Assembly: GCF_000337035.1 (NCBI RefSeq) | Contig: NZ_AOJL01000011.1 | Span: forward strand, 29,774-93,773 | Source: Halorubrum coriense DSM 10284 | GTDB lineage: Archaea > Halobacteriota > Halobacteria > Halobacteriales > Haloferacaceae | Length of the DNA stretch: 64,000 bases | Direction of reading: 5' to 3' | In this document: positions 27,080-35,818 of the stretch, piece after piece | Numbering within the stretch: position 1 is the stretch's first letter | How the letters are laid out: each line of letters begins with the position of its first letter | Made by a program: the position numbers and the translations under genes | The notes under the pieces: model-generated | Told to the model about the DNA's origin: nothing | Seen by the model: the letters and a program-made list of their open reading frames with translations, nothing else | Database searches by the model: none

Positions 27080-27463
27080 ATGAAACGCCCCTCGCGGACG
27101 AACGACGCGACGACGACCGAAGGAGACGCGGCGCTCGACGCGACGTTCGAAGCGCTCGCTGACGCCGACTGCCGGGCGATCCTTGCGGCCGCGGCGACGC
27201 CGAAGACGACGAGCGAACTTGCCGAAGTCTGCGACATCGCGCTCTCGACCGCCTACCGGAAGGTCGAACTTCTGAGCGAGACGCCGCTGCTCGCCGAGGG
27301 CGTCCGCTTCGACCCCGACGGCGACCACGCCGCGGAGTACGTCCGCGACGCCGCCGATGCCGCGATCGAACTCGACGACGAGGGCGTCTCCCTTACCGTC
27401 GACGAACAGGGGACCGACCCCCTAACCGCCGCGATCGATGCCCCCGGCGTCTCGGCCGACTGA
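27080..27463 (+). CDS. ArsR-like winged-helix transcriptional regulator
   Basis: A 127-aa DNA-binding protein. The HTH reads TFEALADADCRAILAAAATP, TTSELAEVCDIALSTAYRKV, followed by the wing LLAEGVRFDPDGDHAAEYV. The C-terminal 40 residues are acidic (IELDDEGVSLTVDEQG). The start ATG at 27080 follows the TATA-like motif tacagat and lies 116 bases from the divergent Bat-type gene. It is close to HTH_20/ArsR proteins found next to Bat-type genes in haloarchaea. No metal-binding cysteine pattern is seen beyond two isolated Cys, so metal sensing is unlikely. Confidence 0.88.
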   Translation: MKRPSRTNDATTTEGDAALDATFEALADADCRAILAAAATPKTTSELAEVCDIALSTAYRKVELLSETPLLAEGVRFDPDGDHAAEYVRDAADAAIELDDEGVSLTVDEQGTDPLTAAIDAPGVSAD

Positions 27464-27552
27464 CGCCTCACGGGAGCCGTCTGCCGCGTCAGAGTTTTGA
27501 ACCTGATAATCGGACGGTCAAGGTTATACGAACGTTTGTTGACGATTATCGT

Positions 27553-29160
27553 ATGTCTCGCTCGCCGGAGCCAGAGACCCTCATCGATCTCGCGCAGGAC
27601 AAGGTCGCGGTGATCGACGAACGGGGACGGTTCCGGTATCTCAACGCCGCCACGCGCGACCTCCTCGGGTTCGCCCCCGACGACCTCCTCGGGACGGACG
27701 CGTTCGACCGTATTCACCCCGACGACGCTGACCGGGTCCGGGCAGTTTTCGATACAGTCGTCGCCGAGGGCGCTCGGCCCGACGCCCCCTTGGAGTACCG
27801 ATACAAAAGAGCCGACGGCGACTGGCTGTGGCTCCGCACGCGCGTCTACCCGCCGGTAAAGACCGGGATCGACGGCTACGCGCTGAGTTCGCGCGATGTC
27901 ACGCTCGAAGTCGAGTCTCGACGGCGACTGGAGACGATCGCATCCACCTCGCCGGACGTGCTGTGGATGTTTACTGCCGACTGGAGCGAATTGCTGTTCG
28001 TCAACGAGGCGGTGAAGCCGGTGTACGGGATCAACCGCGAGACGCTGCGCGCACAGCCCAATGCATTTCTCGAAATGGTCCACCCGGACGACCGTCCGGC
28101 GGTCGAAGACGCGATGCGGCGGCTCTCGGCCGGCCAGTCCACGCATCTCGACTACCGCATCGGCAACCCTGATCAAGGGATGCGCTGGGTGCGGGTGCCC
28201 GCCCGGCCCGTCGTCGAGGACGACGCGGCTGTCGCGATCACCGGCTTCACCCGCGATGTCACCGACGAGTATCGTCGCAAGCGCCAACTCACGGTAATGG
28301 ACAACTTGCTGCGTCACACGATCCGCAACGACATGAACATTGTCGACGGTACCGCTGAGCAGATCGCGACTCGCGTCGACGACGCGCTCTGCCCGACGGA
28401 CTCGTCGATTGATGATGATCCGGCCAGATTTGTCGCCGACTTGATTGACCACGCAGAGACGATCCGTCGTGTCGCCGACGACTTGCTGACCTCGGCCGAG
28501 AAACAGCGCGGCGTGATCGATCTGCTCAGACGGAAGGAGCCACCGAAGCCGCTTCGGGTCGTGTCGCTCGTCGAAACCGCGGTCGACAACGCGCTGAGCA
28601 ATCATAGCGCGTCGGCCGCGGAGGTCTCCGTCTGTTGTCCCGACGGCCTCCGGGCACTCACTCACCCCGAACTAGATTACGCGATTGCGGAGCTGGTCGA
28701 GAACGCCATCGAGCACGCGGAGACGACCCCGGAGGTAGCGGTCGAGGTCACCGCGCCGGACGACCGCGTTGATATCACCGTTCAAGATAATGCGCCGCCG
28801 ATCCCGGCGGACGAGCGCGACCCGATCACCGACCGCTGGGAGATGGACGACTTGACACACACCGACGGAATGGGCTTGTGGCTCGTCTACTGGATCGCCG
28901 ACCGCTCGGGCGGCGACCTGACGTTCGACTCCGGTCCCGACGGGAACGCGGTGACGATCAGCGTGCCGGACGCCGACTGCGAGTCGACGCCCCCGGCGGG
29001 CAAGTGGGACTACCACGGCGGGGCCGCGGCCAGGCCGGTCGAGCCGGACGGCGGAGCGACGGCCACTGGCTCCGAACCCGGCGCGGACCGGGAGGCCGAA
29101 GACGCCGGCATGAACGACGACGTTCCCCGCGACTTGTCGCCGAATCCGACCGACGAGTGA
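27553..29160 (+). CDS. PAS-PAS sensor histidine kinase
   Basis: A 535-aa soluble kinase with no membrane segment. PAS 1 spans about 10-125 (DKVAVIDERGRFRYLNAATR ... LEYRYKRADGDWLWLRTRV), PAS 2 about 130-250 (FVNEAVKPVYGINRETLRAQ). The H-box is LLRHTIRNDMNIVDG (about residue 257). The ATPase domain has the N box AELVENAIEHAE, a G1 box that is altered (DNAPPIP instead of DxGxGIP) and the G2 box GMGLWLVYWI. The C-terminus is a polar tail. No response regulator lies nearby, which is usual in haloarchaea. It probably senses redox, light or a small ligand by PAS and signals to an unlinked regulator. Whether the altered G1 box weakens kinase activity is an open point. Confidence 0.92.
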   Translation: MSRSPEPETLIDLAQDKVAVIDERGRFRYLNAATRDLLGFAPDDLLGTDAFDRIHPDDADRVRAVFDTVVAEGARPDAPLEYRYKRADGDWLWLRTRVYPPVKTGIDGYALSSRDVTLEVESRRRLETIASTSPDVLWMFTADWSELLFVNEAVKPVYGINRETLRAQPNAFLEMVHPDDRPAVEDAMRRLSAGQSTHLDYRIGNPDQGMRWVRVPARPVVEDDAAVAITGFTRDVTDEYRRKRQLTVMDNLLRHTIRNDMNIVDGTAEQIATRVDDALCPTDSSIDDDPARFVADLIDHAETIRRVADDLLTSAEKQRGVIDLLRRKEPPKPLRVVSLVETAVDNALSNHSASAAEVSVCCPDGLRALTHPELDYAIAELVENAIEHAETTPEVAVEVTAPDDRVDITVQDNAPPIPADERDPITDRWEMDDLTHTDGMGLWLVYWIADRSGGDLTFDSGPDGNAVTISVPDADCESTPPAGKWDYHGGAAARPVEPDGGATATGSEPGADREAEDAGMNDDVPRDLSPNPTDE

Positions 29161-29249
29161 CCGGAACCCGATCGATCGTTCACCGTTGACTCCAATTCCG
29201 AAGAACATCCCACCGATCTTAAGCCGGCGCTTCGCGTACTCACAAGTTG

Positions 29250-31412
29250 ATGGGTACGCTCAACGAGCTGTTCGACCCGGATCGGGTCGCCGTCGTCGGC
29301 GCCACCGCCCGCGAGGGCGCGGTCGGCCGCGCGGTCACGTCGAACCTCCTCGACGACTTCGACGGCGACACGGTCCCCGTCAATCCGAACTACGACGAGG
29401 TGCTCGGGACGCCGTGCGTCGACGACGTCGCTGACGCGGACGCCGACGTCGCGGTCGTCGTCGTCCCTCCCTCGATCGTGTTAGACGCCATCGAGGCGTG
29501 CGGTGAGACGGGGGTCCGTAACGTCGTCGTGATCACCGCCGGCTTCGGCGAGACGGGAGAGGACGGAGCGGCGAGGGAGCGTCGCCTCGCGGAGCTAGCC
29601 GACGAGTACGACCTCAACCTCGTCGGCCCCAACAGTCTGGGGATCATGTCGACCCCTTCGGGCATGAACGCCACCTTCGGCCCCGAGAACGCACTCCCCG
29701 GCGGACTCTCCTTCATGAGCCAGTCCGGGGCGTTCGTCACCGCGGTGCTCGACTGGGCAAACGACAACGGGATCGGCTTCAAAGACGTCGTCTCCCTCGG
29801 CAACAAGGCCGTCCTAGACGAGACGGACTTCGTTGACCACTGGGGTGAAGACGAGGAGACCGACGTGATCATCGGCTATCTCGAGGGGATCGAGGACGGC
29901 CGCGAGTTTATCGAGACCGCCCGGCAGACAACCCAGGACACCCCCATCGTCGCCGTGAAGTCCGGGCGGACGAGCGCCGGCGCGCAGGCGGCCTCCTCGC
30001 ACACCGGCACGCTCGCTGGCTCCGACAAGGCGTACGAGGCCGGCCTCGATCAGGCCGGCGTCATCCGCGCGGAGTCGGTCGACGAGCTGTTCGACTCGGC
30101 TGGGATCTTGGGCAGCCAGCCGCTCCCGGATACCGACAGCGTCGCCATCGTCACCAACGCCGGCGGCCCCGGCGTGATGGCGACCGACGCGGTCGGCGAC
30201 GCCGATCTCGACATGGCGTCGTTCACGCGCGAGACGAGCGACGCGCTTGCCGAGTCGATGCCCGAGGAGGCGAACATCCACAACCCGGTCGACGTGATCG
30301 GCGACGCCGATGTCGACCGGTTCCGCGAGGCGCTTGAGGTCACCGTCGCTGACGACAACGTCGGCGCCGCCCTCGTGTTGGCCGCGCCGACGGCGACGAT
30401 CGACTTCGACGATCTGGCGGACGCGATCACCGATGTGAGCGACGAGATGGACGCGCCCGTCGCCGCCTGCCTGATGGGTGGCGACCGCACCCGCGAGCCG
30501 AAACAGCAGCTCCAGTCGCGGGGGATCCCCTGTTACTTCGACCCGGCGCGCGCCATCGACAGCCTCGCGACGCTTGCGACCTACCGGGACATCAAACGAC
30601 GGGAGTACGCCGACCCGATGTCGTTCGACGTCGACCGCGAGCGCGCCCGCGAGATCCTCGGCTCGGTTCGCGACCGCGACGACAACCGCTTGGGCGTCGA
30701 GGCGATGGAGCTGCTCGACGCCTACGGCATCCCCACGCCCGACGGCGAGATCGTTGACTCGCCAGAGCGCGCCCGCGAGGTCGCCGCGGGCGTCGACGGC
30801 GACGTGGTGATGAAGATCGTCTCCCCGGACATCCTCCACAAGTCCGACATCGGCGGCGTCGCCGTCGGCGTCGGGGACGACGACGTGGCGGACACCTACG
30901 AGGACCTCATCACCCGGGCGCGCAACTACCAGCCGGACGCGACCGTCCTCGGCGTCCAGGTACAGGAGATGGTCGATTTGGATGACGGCGTCGAGACGAT
31001 TGTCGGTATGAACCGCGACCCGCAGTTCGGGCCGCTGCTGATGTTCGGGCTGGGCGGCATCTTCGTGGAGGTGATGGAAGACACTACCTTCCGCGTCGCG
31101 CCCGTCTCCGAGCCCGAGGCCCGCGAGATGACCGAGGAGATTCAGTCGGCGCCCCTGCTCCGGGGCGCGCGCGGCCGCGACCCGGTCGACGTCGACGCCG
31201 TGATCGAGACGATCGGCCGGCTCTCGCAGCTGGTCACCGACTTCCCGGCCATCCTCGAACTCGACATCAACCCCCTCGTCGCACTGCCCGACGACGACGG
31301 CGGCACGAACGCCGCCGCCGTCGACGTGAGACTCACCGTCGACCCGGAGGCGCTCGACGCGCCGGAGCCCGAACCGAAGCCGCTCGACGCGGAGGAACCC
31401 ACCAATGACTGA
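29250..31412 (+). CDS. acd: Acetate--CoA ligase (ADP-forming), single-chain
   Basis: A 720-aa enzyme making acetate and ATP from acetyl-CoA, ADP and phosphate, the archaeal route of acetate overflow. Domains in order: CoA-binding Rossmann domain (FDPDRVAVVGATAREGAVGR), succinyl-CoA ligase-like flavodoxin domains, then ATP-grasp (VVMKIVSPDILHKSDIGGVA). The active-site phospho-His is in ASSHTGTLAGSDKAYEA (about residue 252). Fusion of alpha and beta parts in one chain matches the Haloarcula and Halorubrum enzyme type. I chose ATG 29250 over a TTG one codon upstream. It overlaps the phosphotransacetylase-like gene by eight bases, so the two are one operon. Confidence 0.93.
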   Translation: MGTLNELFDPDRVAVVGATAREGAVGRAVTSNLLDDFDGDTVPVNPNYDEVLGTPCVDDVADADADVAVVVVPPSIVLDAIEACGETGVRNVVVITAGFGETGEDGAARERRLAELADEYDLNLVGPNSLGIMSTPSGMNATFGPENALPGGLSFMSQSGAFVTAVLDWANDNGIGFKDVVSLGNKAVLDETDFVDHWGEDEETDVIIGYLEGIEDGREFIETARQTTQDTPIVAVKSGRTSAGAQAASSHTGTLAGSDKAYEAGLDQAGVIRAESVDELFDSAGILGSQPLPDTDSVAIVTNAGGPGVMATDAVGDADLDMASFTRETSDALAESMPEEANIHNPVDVIGDADVDRFREALEVTVADDNVGAALVLAAPTATIDFDDLADAITDVSDEMDAPVAACLMGGDRTREPKQQLQSRGIPCYFDPARAIDSLATLATYRDIKRREYADPMSFDVDRERAREILGSVRDRDDNRLGVEAMELLDAYGIPTPDGEIVDSPERAREVAAGVDGDVVMKIVSPDILHKSDIGGVAVGVGDDDVADTYEDLITRARNYQPDATVLGVQVQEMVDLDDGVETIVGMNRDPQFGPLLMFGLGGIFVEVMEDTTFRVAPVSEPEAREMTEEIQSAPLLRGARGRDPVDVDAVIETIGRLSQLVTDFPAILELDINPLVALPDDDGGTNAAAVDVRLTVDPEALDAPEPEPKPLDAEEPTND

Positions 31413-32466
31413 CACACCCACCACACTCGTCACCGCGACCGGAGACAGCGCCGGAAAGACAGCGATCACCATCGCCCTCGCGCGGCTCGCGGCCGACCGC
31501 GACCGCAGCGTCGGCTACATGAAACCGAAGGGGACCCGGCTCCAGTCGAACGTCGGCAAGACGCTCGACCAGGACCCCATGCTCGCCCGCGAGGTGCTCG
31601 GCTTGGACGCCGAGATGCACCAGATGGAGCCCGTCGTCTACTCGCCAACGTTCGTCGAGGGCGCGATCCGCGGCACCGAGGACGCAGGGGCCCTGCGCGA
31701 CCGTATCAGCGAGGAGTACAACGGCATCGCGGCCGACCACGATCAGGTGTTTGTCGAGGGCGGCGGCAGCTGGACCACCGGCGGCGTCGTCGACCTCACC
31801 GACGTCGACGTGGCGGAGCTACTCGACGCGAACGTCGTCCTCGTCGCCGAGTACGGTTCGCCGAACGACCTCGACGAGGTGCTGGCGGCCGCCGACGCGT
31901 TCGGCGACCGCCTCGCAGGCATCGTGTTCAACAAGGTGTCCGACGACGCCTTCGAGTCGCTCGACCAAGACGGCATCCCGTTCCTCGAATCGAAGGGCAT
32001 CACCGTGTTCGGTGCGCTCCCGTACGAGAAGGAGCTCGCGGGCGTCACGGTCGGCGAGCTCGCGGACGAACTCGGCGCGGAACTGCTCACCGACGCGCCC
32101 ACCGACCCCTTCGTCGAGCGCTTCCTCGTCGGCGCGATGGGCGGCGACGAGGCGCTGCGGTACTTCCGGCGGGCCCGTGACGCCGCCGTCATCACGGGCG
32201 GCGACCGCGCGGACGTCCAGACCGCGGCACTCGACGCCTCCGGGGTCGCCTGCCTCGTCCTCACCGGCGGACACCGTCCCTCGGGGGCGGTCCTCGGCAA
32301 GGCCGCGGACGCCGGCAAGCCCGTCCTCGCGGTGAACACCGACACGGTCACCGCTATTGACCGCGCCGAGGCGGTCATCCGCGGCGGCCGCACCCGCGAC
32401 GTCCGCACGGTCGACCGGATGGCCGAACTGCTCGACGCCAACGTCGACATCGAGGCGCTGATCTGA
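31405..32466 (+). CDS. Phosphotransacetylase-family protein (AAA_26 + DRTGG)
   Basis: A 353-aa protein with an N-terminal BioD-like P-loop domain (VTATGDSAGKTAITIALARL; VEGGGSWTTGGVVDLTDVDV) and a C-terminal DRTGG-like domain (about 215-325; VITGGDRADVQTAALDASGV, CLVLTGGHRP). It lacks the catalytic PTA_PTB domain of true phosphate acetyltransferases. The pair Acd plus this protein is conserved in haloarchaea. It may sense nucleotides and regulate Acd; function not established. The eight-base overlap with acd (ATGACTGA) implies translational coupling. Confidence 0.88.
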   Translation: MTDTPTTLVTATGDSAGKTAITIALARLAADRDRSVGYMKPKGTRLQSNVGKTLDQDPMLAREVLGLDAEMHQMEPVVYSPTFVEGAIRGTEDAGALRDRISEEYNGIAADHDQVFVEGGGSWTTGGVVDLTDVDVAELLDANVVLVAEYGSPNDLDEVLAAADAFGDRLAGIVFNKVSDDAFESLDQDGIPFLESKGITVFGALPYEKELAGVTVGELADELGAELLTDAPTDPFVERFLVGAMGGDEALRYFRRARDAAVITGGDRADVQTAALDASGVACLVLTGGHRPSGAVLGKAADAGKPVLAVNTDTVTAIDRAEAVIRGGRTRDVRTVDRMAELLDANVDIEALI

Positions 32467-32632
32467 GCCGGCGCACTCTCGGCCGGCTCAACCGCGGTCC
32501 GCGCCGGTCGTCGTGCGCGATCTGTTCTGCCCGTTGTGCGTGACCGCTTTTATCCCACCTATGCGGTCGCCGTCACCCGCCGCCCGTGATCGTCTGACGT
32601 ACTGTTTTCACGGTGGACGACGTACCCCGCCT

Positions 32633-33640
32633 ATGACCAGTCTCTCGGAGGCGTATGGCGGACGGGGGCGCTCCGGGGTTGACCCGCGTCGGCTGTACCT
32701 CGGTGTGGGGTCGTTCGTCGTGGGCGCGCTGCTCCTCCTCGCTGGTATCCTCGTGGCGGCCGAGGTGGCGCTGCCGGCGAGCTATACCTCGGGAACCGCT
32801 CGTGAGGTCGGCGGCGTCCTCGGTGGCGTCGGCGTCCCGCTCGTGTTGCTCGGCGTGATGGCCGTCCTCCCAGCCGAGCGAAACACCTACGCCGCGGCGA
32901 TCGTCGGTGCGGTCGTCATGTGCCTCGGTGTGGCGCTGTTCGCGCACGCGTACCCCCAGCAGTGGGTGGGCGGGCCACGCCCGGATCTGACCGACCTGAC
33001 GCTCCCCACCGCGGGCGTCTACTTCCTCGGGGCCGCGACGACGCTGTGGAGCGTGTTTGTCGGCGTCGCCAACTTCAAGACCCGAAACGACCCCGGCGGC
33101 ACCGTCTCGATGGAGGTGACTCATAAGGGGGAGACGAAGGTGGTAGAGGTCCCCCGCGACCAGCTGAATGGCCCCGGCGGCGTCGGCCTCCTCGGCGGGA
33201 CGCCCGACGGCGAGGTCGAGACGCAGACGAACCGGCCTGGTGACGCCCGCGACTCCGAGGCACGAGGGGTCGGCTCGCCGTCCGCGACGAGCGAGCGGGC
33301 GGCAACCAACGGCCAGACCGCAACCTCGTCGGGCACCGGCGCCGGCGGTCGTCCCGGGCCCGGCTCGCCGGGCGTGAGCGACGGCGGCAGCGCCGACGCG
33401 GACATCACCTCGCCGCTCGACGACACGGGACCGACGGGCGGTCCGTCGTCGTCCCCGCCGCCGGAGTCTGGGTCCTCGCCTGGCTCCCCTGCCGCGCGCG
33501 ACGGCCCCGGTGACGCCTACTGCGGCAACTGCGCGCAGTTCGACTACGTCCGGACCGACGACGGGATGCGGCCCTACTGCGCGCACTACGACGAGCTGAT
33601 GGACGACATGGAAGCGTGCGACTCCTGGACGCCGCGGTAG
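32633..33640 (+). CDS. DUF7139 membrane protein with C-terminal cysteine cluster
   Basis: A 335-aa protein. Residues 20-145 hold four hydrophobic helices (YLGVGSFVVGALLLLAGILV; GVLGGVGVPLVLLGVMAVLP; AAAIVGAVVMCLGVALFAHA; TAGVYFLGAATTLWSVFVGV). A cytoplasmic segment (NFKTRNDPGGTVSMEVTHKG) and a long Gly/Ser/Pro-rich linker of about 110 residues come next, followed by a C-terminal module YCGNCAQFDYVRTDDGMRPYC then ACDSWTPR. The four cysteines (two in CGNC, two later) could bind a metal or iron-sulfur cluster. The family is haloarchaeal and uncharacterised. ATG 32633 was chosen: the frame extends upstream but with no family-like sequence. Confidence 0.8.
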   Translation: MTSLSEAYGGRGRSGVDPRRLYLGVGSFVVGALLLLAGILVAAEVALPASYTSGTAREVGGVLGGVGVPLVLLGVMAVLPAERNTYAAAIVGAVVMCLGVALFAHAYPQQWVGGPRPDLTDLTLPTAGVYFLGAATTLWSVFVGVANFKTRNDPGGTVSMEVTHKGETKVVEVPRDQLNGPGGVGLLGGTPDGEVETQTNRPGDARDSEARGVGSPSATSERAATNGQTATSSGTGAGGRPGPGSPGVSDGGSADADITSPLDDTGPTGGPSSSPPPESGSSPGSPAARDGPGDAYCGNCAQFDYVRTDDGMRPYCAHYDELMDDMEACDSWTPR

Positions 33641-33678
33641 GCGGCGCTCCGCTTCCACCGCCAACCCGGCCCCCCTTC

Positions 33679-34788
33679 TCACACCGGCTCCGTCGACGGG
33701 AGCTGCGATTCTGCGACGGCGAATGCGAGCGTGCTCAACACGCCGATGAGGGTCCCCGCCGCCAGCGCCATCGCCAGCTCCGATAGCCCGAGCGCCGTCA
33801 CCCCCGGCGCGTCCGGGAGGAAGAACCCGGAGACCGCGAACAGCACCACGGCGATAGAGGCGACGTAGAAGGGGGCGTTGAGATAGCGCCACCGGAACCG
33901 GCCGGCGAGGTACTCGTCGGTGATCTGTCCGAGGCTGGAGGTGACGCCCGCGACGCCGAGCCACTGGACGAACCCGTGAACGAATGCCGCGAGGCCGGTC
34001 CCAGCGGCGAGCGAGCCGCCCTGAACGCCGCGGACGACGTCGACGGTCTCAACGCCTTGGACGCCGCCGACGACGATGAGCGCGAGCGCGACGACGTAGG
34101 TGACGAGCGTCACGCGGCCGGTATACAGGACAGTGCGGATGGTCTCGGCGGTCCCGTCGACCGTCTCCTCGAGTCCCAGCCCGCGGAACAGCGAGTAGAG
34201 CCCGACCGCGCCGGAGAGGATACCCAACACGGCCGCCCCGGCCACGTCGAAGAGGTTCGCGACGACGACGAGCGGGTAGATTAGCAGGAGGACGCCGAGC
34301 GGGATGAGTATCGTCCCCCTGGTCTCCGGGTCCGCGAGGACCTGCTTGATCGTGTAGTACAGCGACTCGAGGTCCTGCGCCTGCCGGACAACGACCCGGC
34401 GCATCCCATCGATCGGCATCCGCGACCGGATCACGGGGAGGACAGACTCGTCTTGGGCCCCGTCGGTGATCACGACCGCGGACACCTCCTCGCCGGTCGA
34501 CAGCTCGGCGAGCACCCGGTCGACCTCCTGACCGACCGCACGGTTCGCCTTCACGTCGGGGCCGTCCACGCCGGTGACGGCCGCGACCTCGACCGCCTCG
34601 CCTTCGGCGGCCAGCTCGTCGTGGACGTTGACGCCCTGAAAGAGGACGTTGACGTCAGAGTCCTCGGGGTCGGCGGTCGCGAGCGCGACCGCGGCCTCGG
34701 TAACGTCCTCGTCGCCGACGACGGGGGTCGGGATCCCCGTCTTGCGGCCGAGGTCGTCGTCGAGGTCGACACAGAGGACGAGTAGCAT
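33679..34788 (-). CDS. DUF373 family membrane protein
   Basis: A 369-aa protein. The N-terminal soluble part begins MLLVLCVDLDDDLGRKTGIP, with conserved acidic residues, and continues NRAVGQEVDRVLAEL and AVVITDGAQDESVLPVI. The rest contains at least seven hydrophobic helices from about residue 160 (GTILIPLGVLLLIYPLVVVA). DUF373 is widespread in archaea; it is thought to be an integral membrane protein of unknown function. The gene stands alone; its 3' end faces the DUF7139 gene with 38 bases between stops. Confidence 0.93.
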   Translation of the reverse strand: MLLVLCVDLDDDLGRKTGIPTPVVGDEDVTEAAVALATADPEDSDVNVLFQGVNVHDELAAEGEAVEVAAVTGVDGPDVKANRAVGQEVDRVLAELSTGEEVSAVVITDGAQDESVLPVIRSRMPIDGMRRVVVRQAQDLESLYYTIKQVLADPETRGTILIPLGVLLLIYPLVVVANLFDVAGAAVLGILSGAVGLYSLFRGLGLEETVDGTAETIRTVLYTGRVTLVTYVVALALIVVGGVQGVETVDVVRGVQGGSLAAGTGLAAFVHGFVQWLGVAGVTSSLGQITDEYLAGRFRWRYLNAPFYVASIAVVLFAVSGFFLPDAPGVTALGLSELAMALAAGTLIGVLSTLAFAVAESQLPSTEPV

Positions 34789-34941
34789 CGTTCGACGTTA
34801 GGCGAGCGGGCGACATATGTTTTCGGCTCGGCTCGGTCCCGCCGAAGCGGTCGCCGGTGCCGCCGCAGTCAGCTGATTTGCGGCGATGGCGACCTGTCCG
34901 CGCGGGCCGTCACGCATCGGTCGTCCGCGTCGTCGCGCCCG

Positions 34942-35661
34942 TCAGCTCCCGTCGTTCGGCTCGTGTTCGATCCCGTTCATCATCGAGCGGACGTTCTCGC
35001 CGTCGCCGAACGACGCGGGGTAGGCGGCGAGCGGGAGGACGAAGTCCCTGCCCGCCTCAACCGGGGACCCGACGTGAAACATAAGCTCGACGCTCACGCC
35101 GGTGTCCTCGATCTGCCCGTCAGCCGAGTACACGACGACCTGCGCGTCGGACCCGAGCACCGTCGTGGAGTACTCAGAGCCACGTTCGAGGTCGCTTACC
35201 CCCTCGTAGCGGTCCGCGATCAGCGCGGCCCGCTCGTCCGGACTGAGGTCGGCAATCGGGTTGAACGCCTCGCCGAGCACCTCGACCTGCGGCGTCGCCA
35301 CCGCCGAGAAGACGGCCGCCTGGTAGCGCTCGCCGAACAGCTCGACGGCCTTGTCGTACTCCGCGACGGTGTTCGTCACCTCGACTTCCCGCGTCGACCC
35401 ACCGACCTCGAACTCCTGAGTCACCGTCTCGTCGGTGACCTCGTTGAGCCCGTAGCCGGTCTCAGAGAGCGTCGCGTCGGCGACGGTCGCGGTGCCGGCC
35501 GCGAACTCGGCGGTTCCGCCGGTGGCGACGTCGAGCGCGGTACAGCCGGCGAGACTCGTCAGGCCGAGGGCTCCCCCGACGGCGAGCGCGCGGCGACGCG
35601 TGACCGCGTCGGTCGTGGAGCGCTTCTCGTCGTCGGGAACTGGCGTCTCACCGGAGTCCAT
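34942..35661 (-). CDS. DUF6517 family Tat lipoprotein
   Basis: A 239-aa exported protein. The N-terminus has a twin-arginine motif (TRRRALAVGGALGLTSL) and lipobox LAGC, so Cys44 or so would be lipidated and the protein anchored outside the membrane. The body contains GYGLNEVTDETVTQEFEVGG, then YQAAVFSAVATPQVEVLGEA and VSVELMFHVGSPVEAGRDFV, as in haloarchaeal DUF6517 proteins. The function is unknown. Start ATG 35661 was chosen because it gives a short n-region before the twin arginine; the frame extends further up without meaning. Confidence 0.85.
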   Translation of the reverse strand: MDSGETPVPDDEKRSTTDAVTRRRALAVGGALGLTSLAGCTALDVATGGTAEFAAGTATVADATLSETGYGLNEVTDETVTQEFEVGGSTREVEVTNTVAEYDKAVELFGERYQAAVFSAVATPQVEVLGEAFNPIADLSPDERAALIADRYEGVSDLERGSEYSTTVLGSDAQVVVYSADGQIEDTGVSVELMFHVGSPVEAGRDFVLPLAAYPASFGDGENVRSMMNGIEHEPNDGS

Positions 35662-35818
35662 GTCCGCTCGTCGCAGCGGCGAAGGTACATACTTTGTGTT
35701 CGTTTGACCGCTCTCGCGCCGCGGCGCACGGCCGCCGCACCCTCGCCCGTGCCAACCGATCTCCCGGGACAGCACGGTTCGGACGCTTTTTGAGGCCGCG
35801 GCCGGTAGAGACGGGTAG

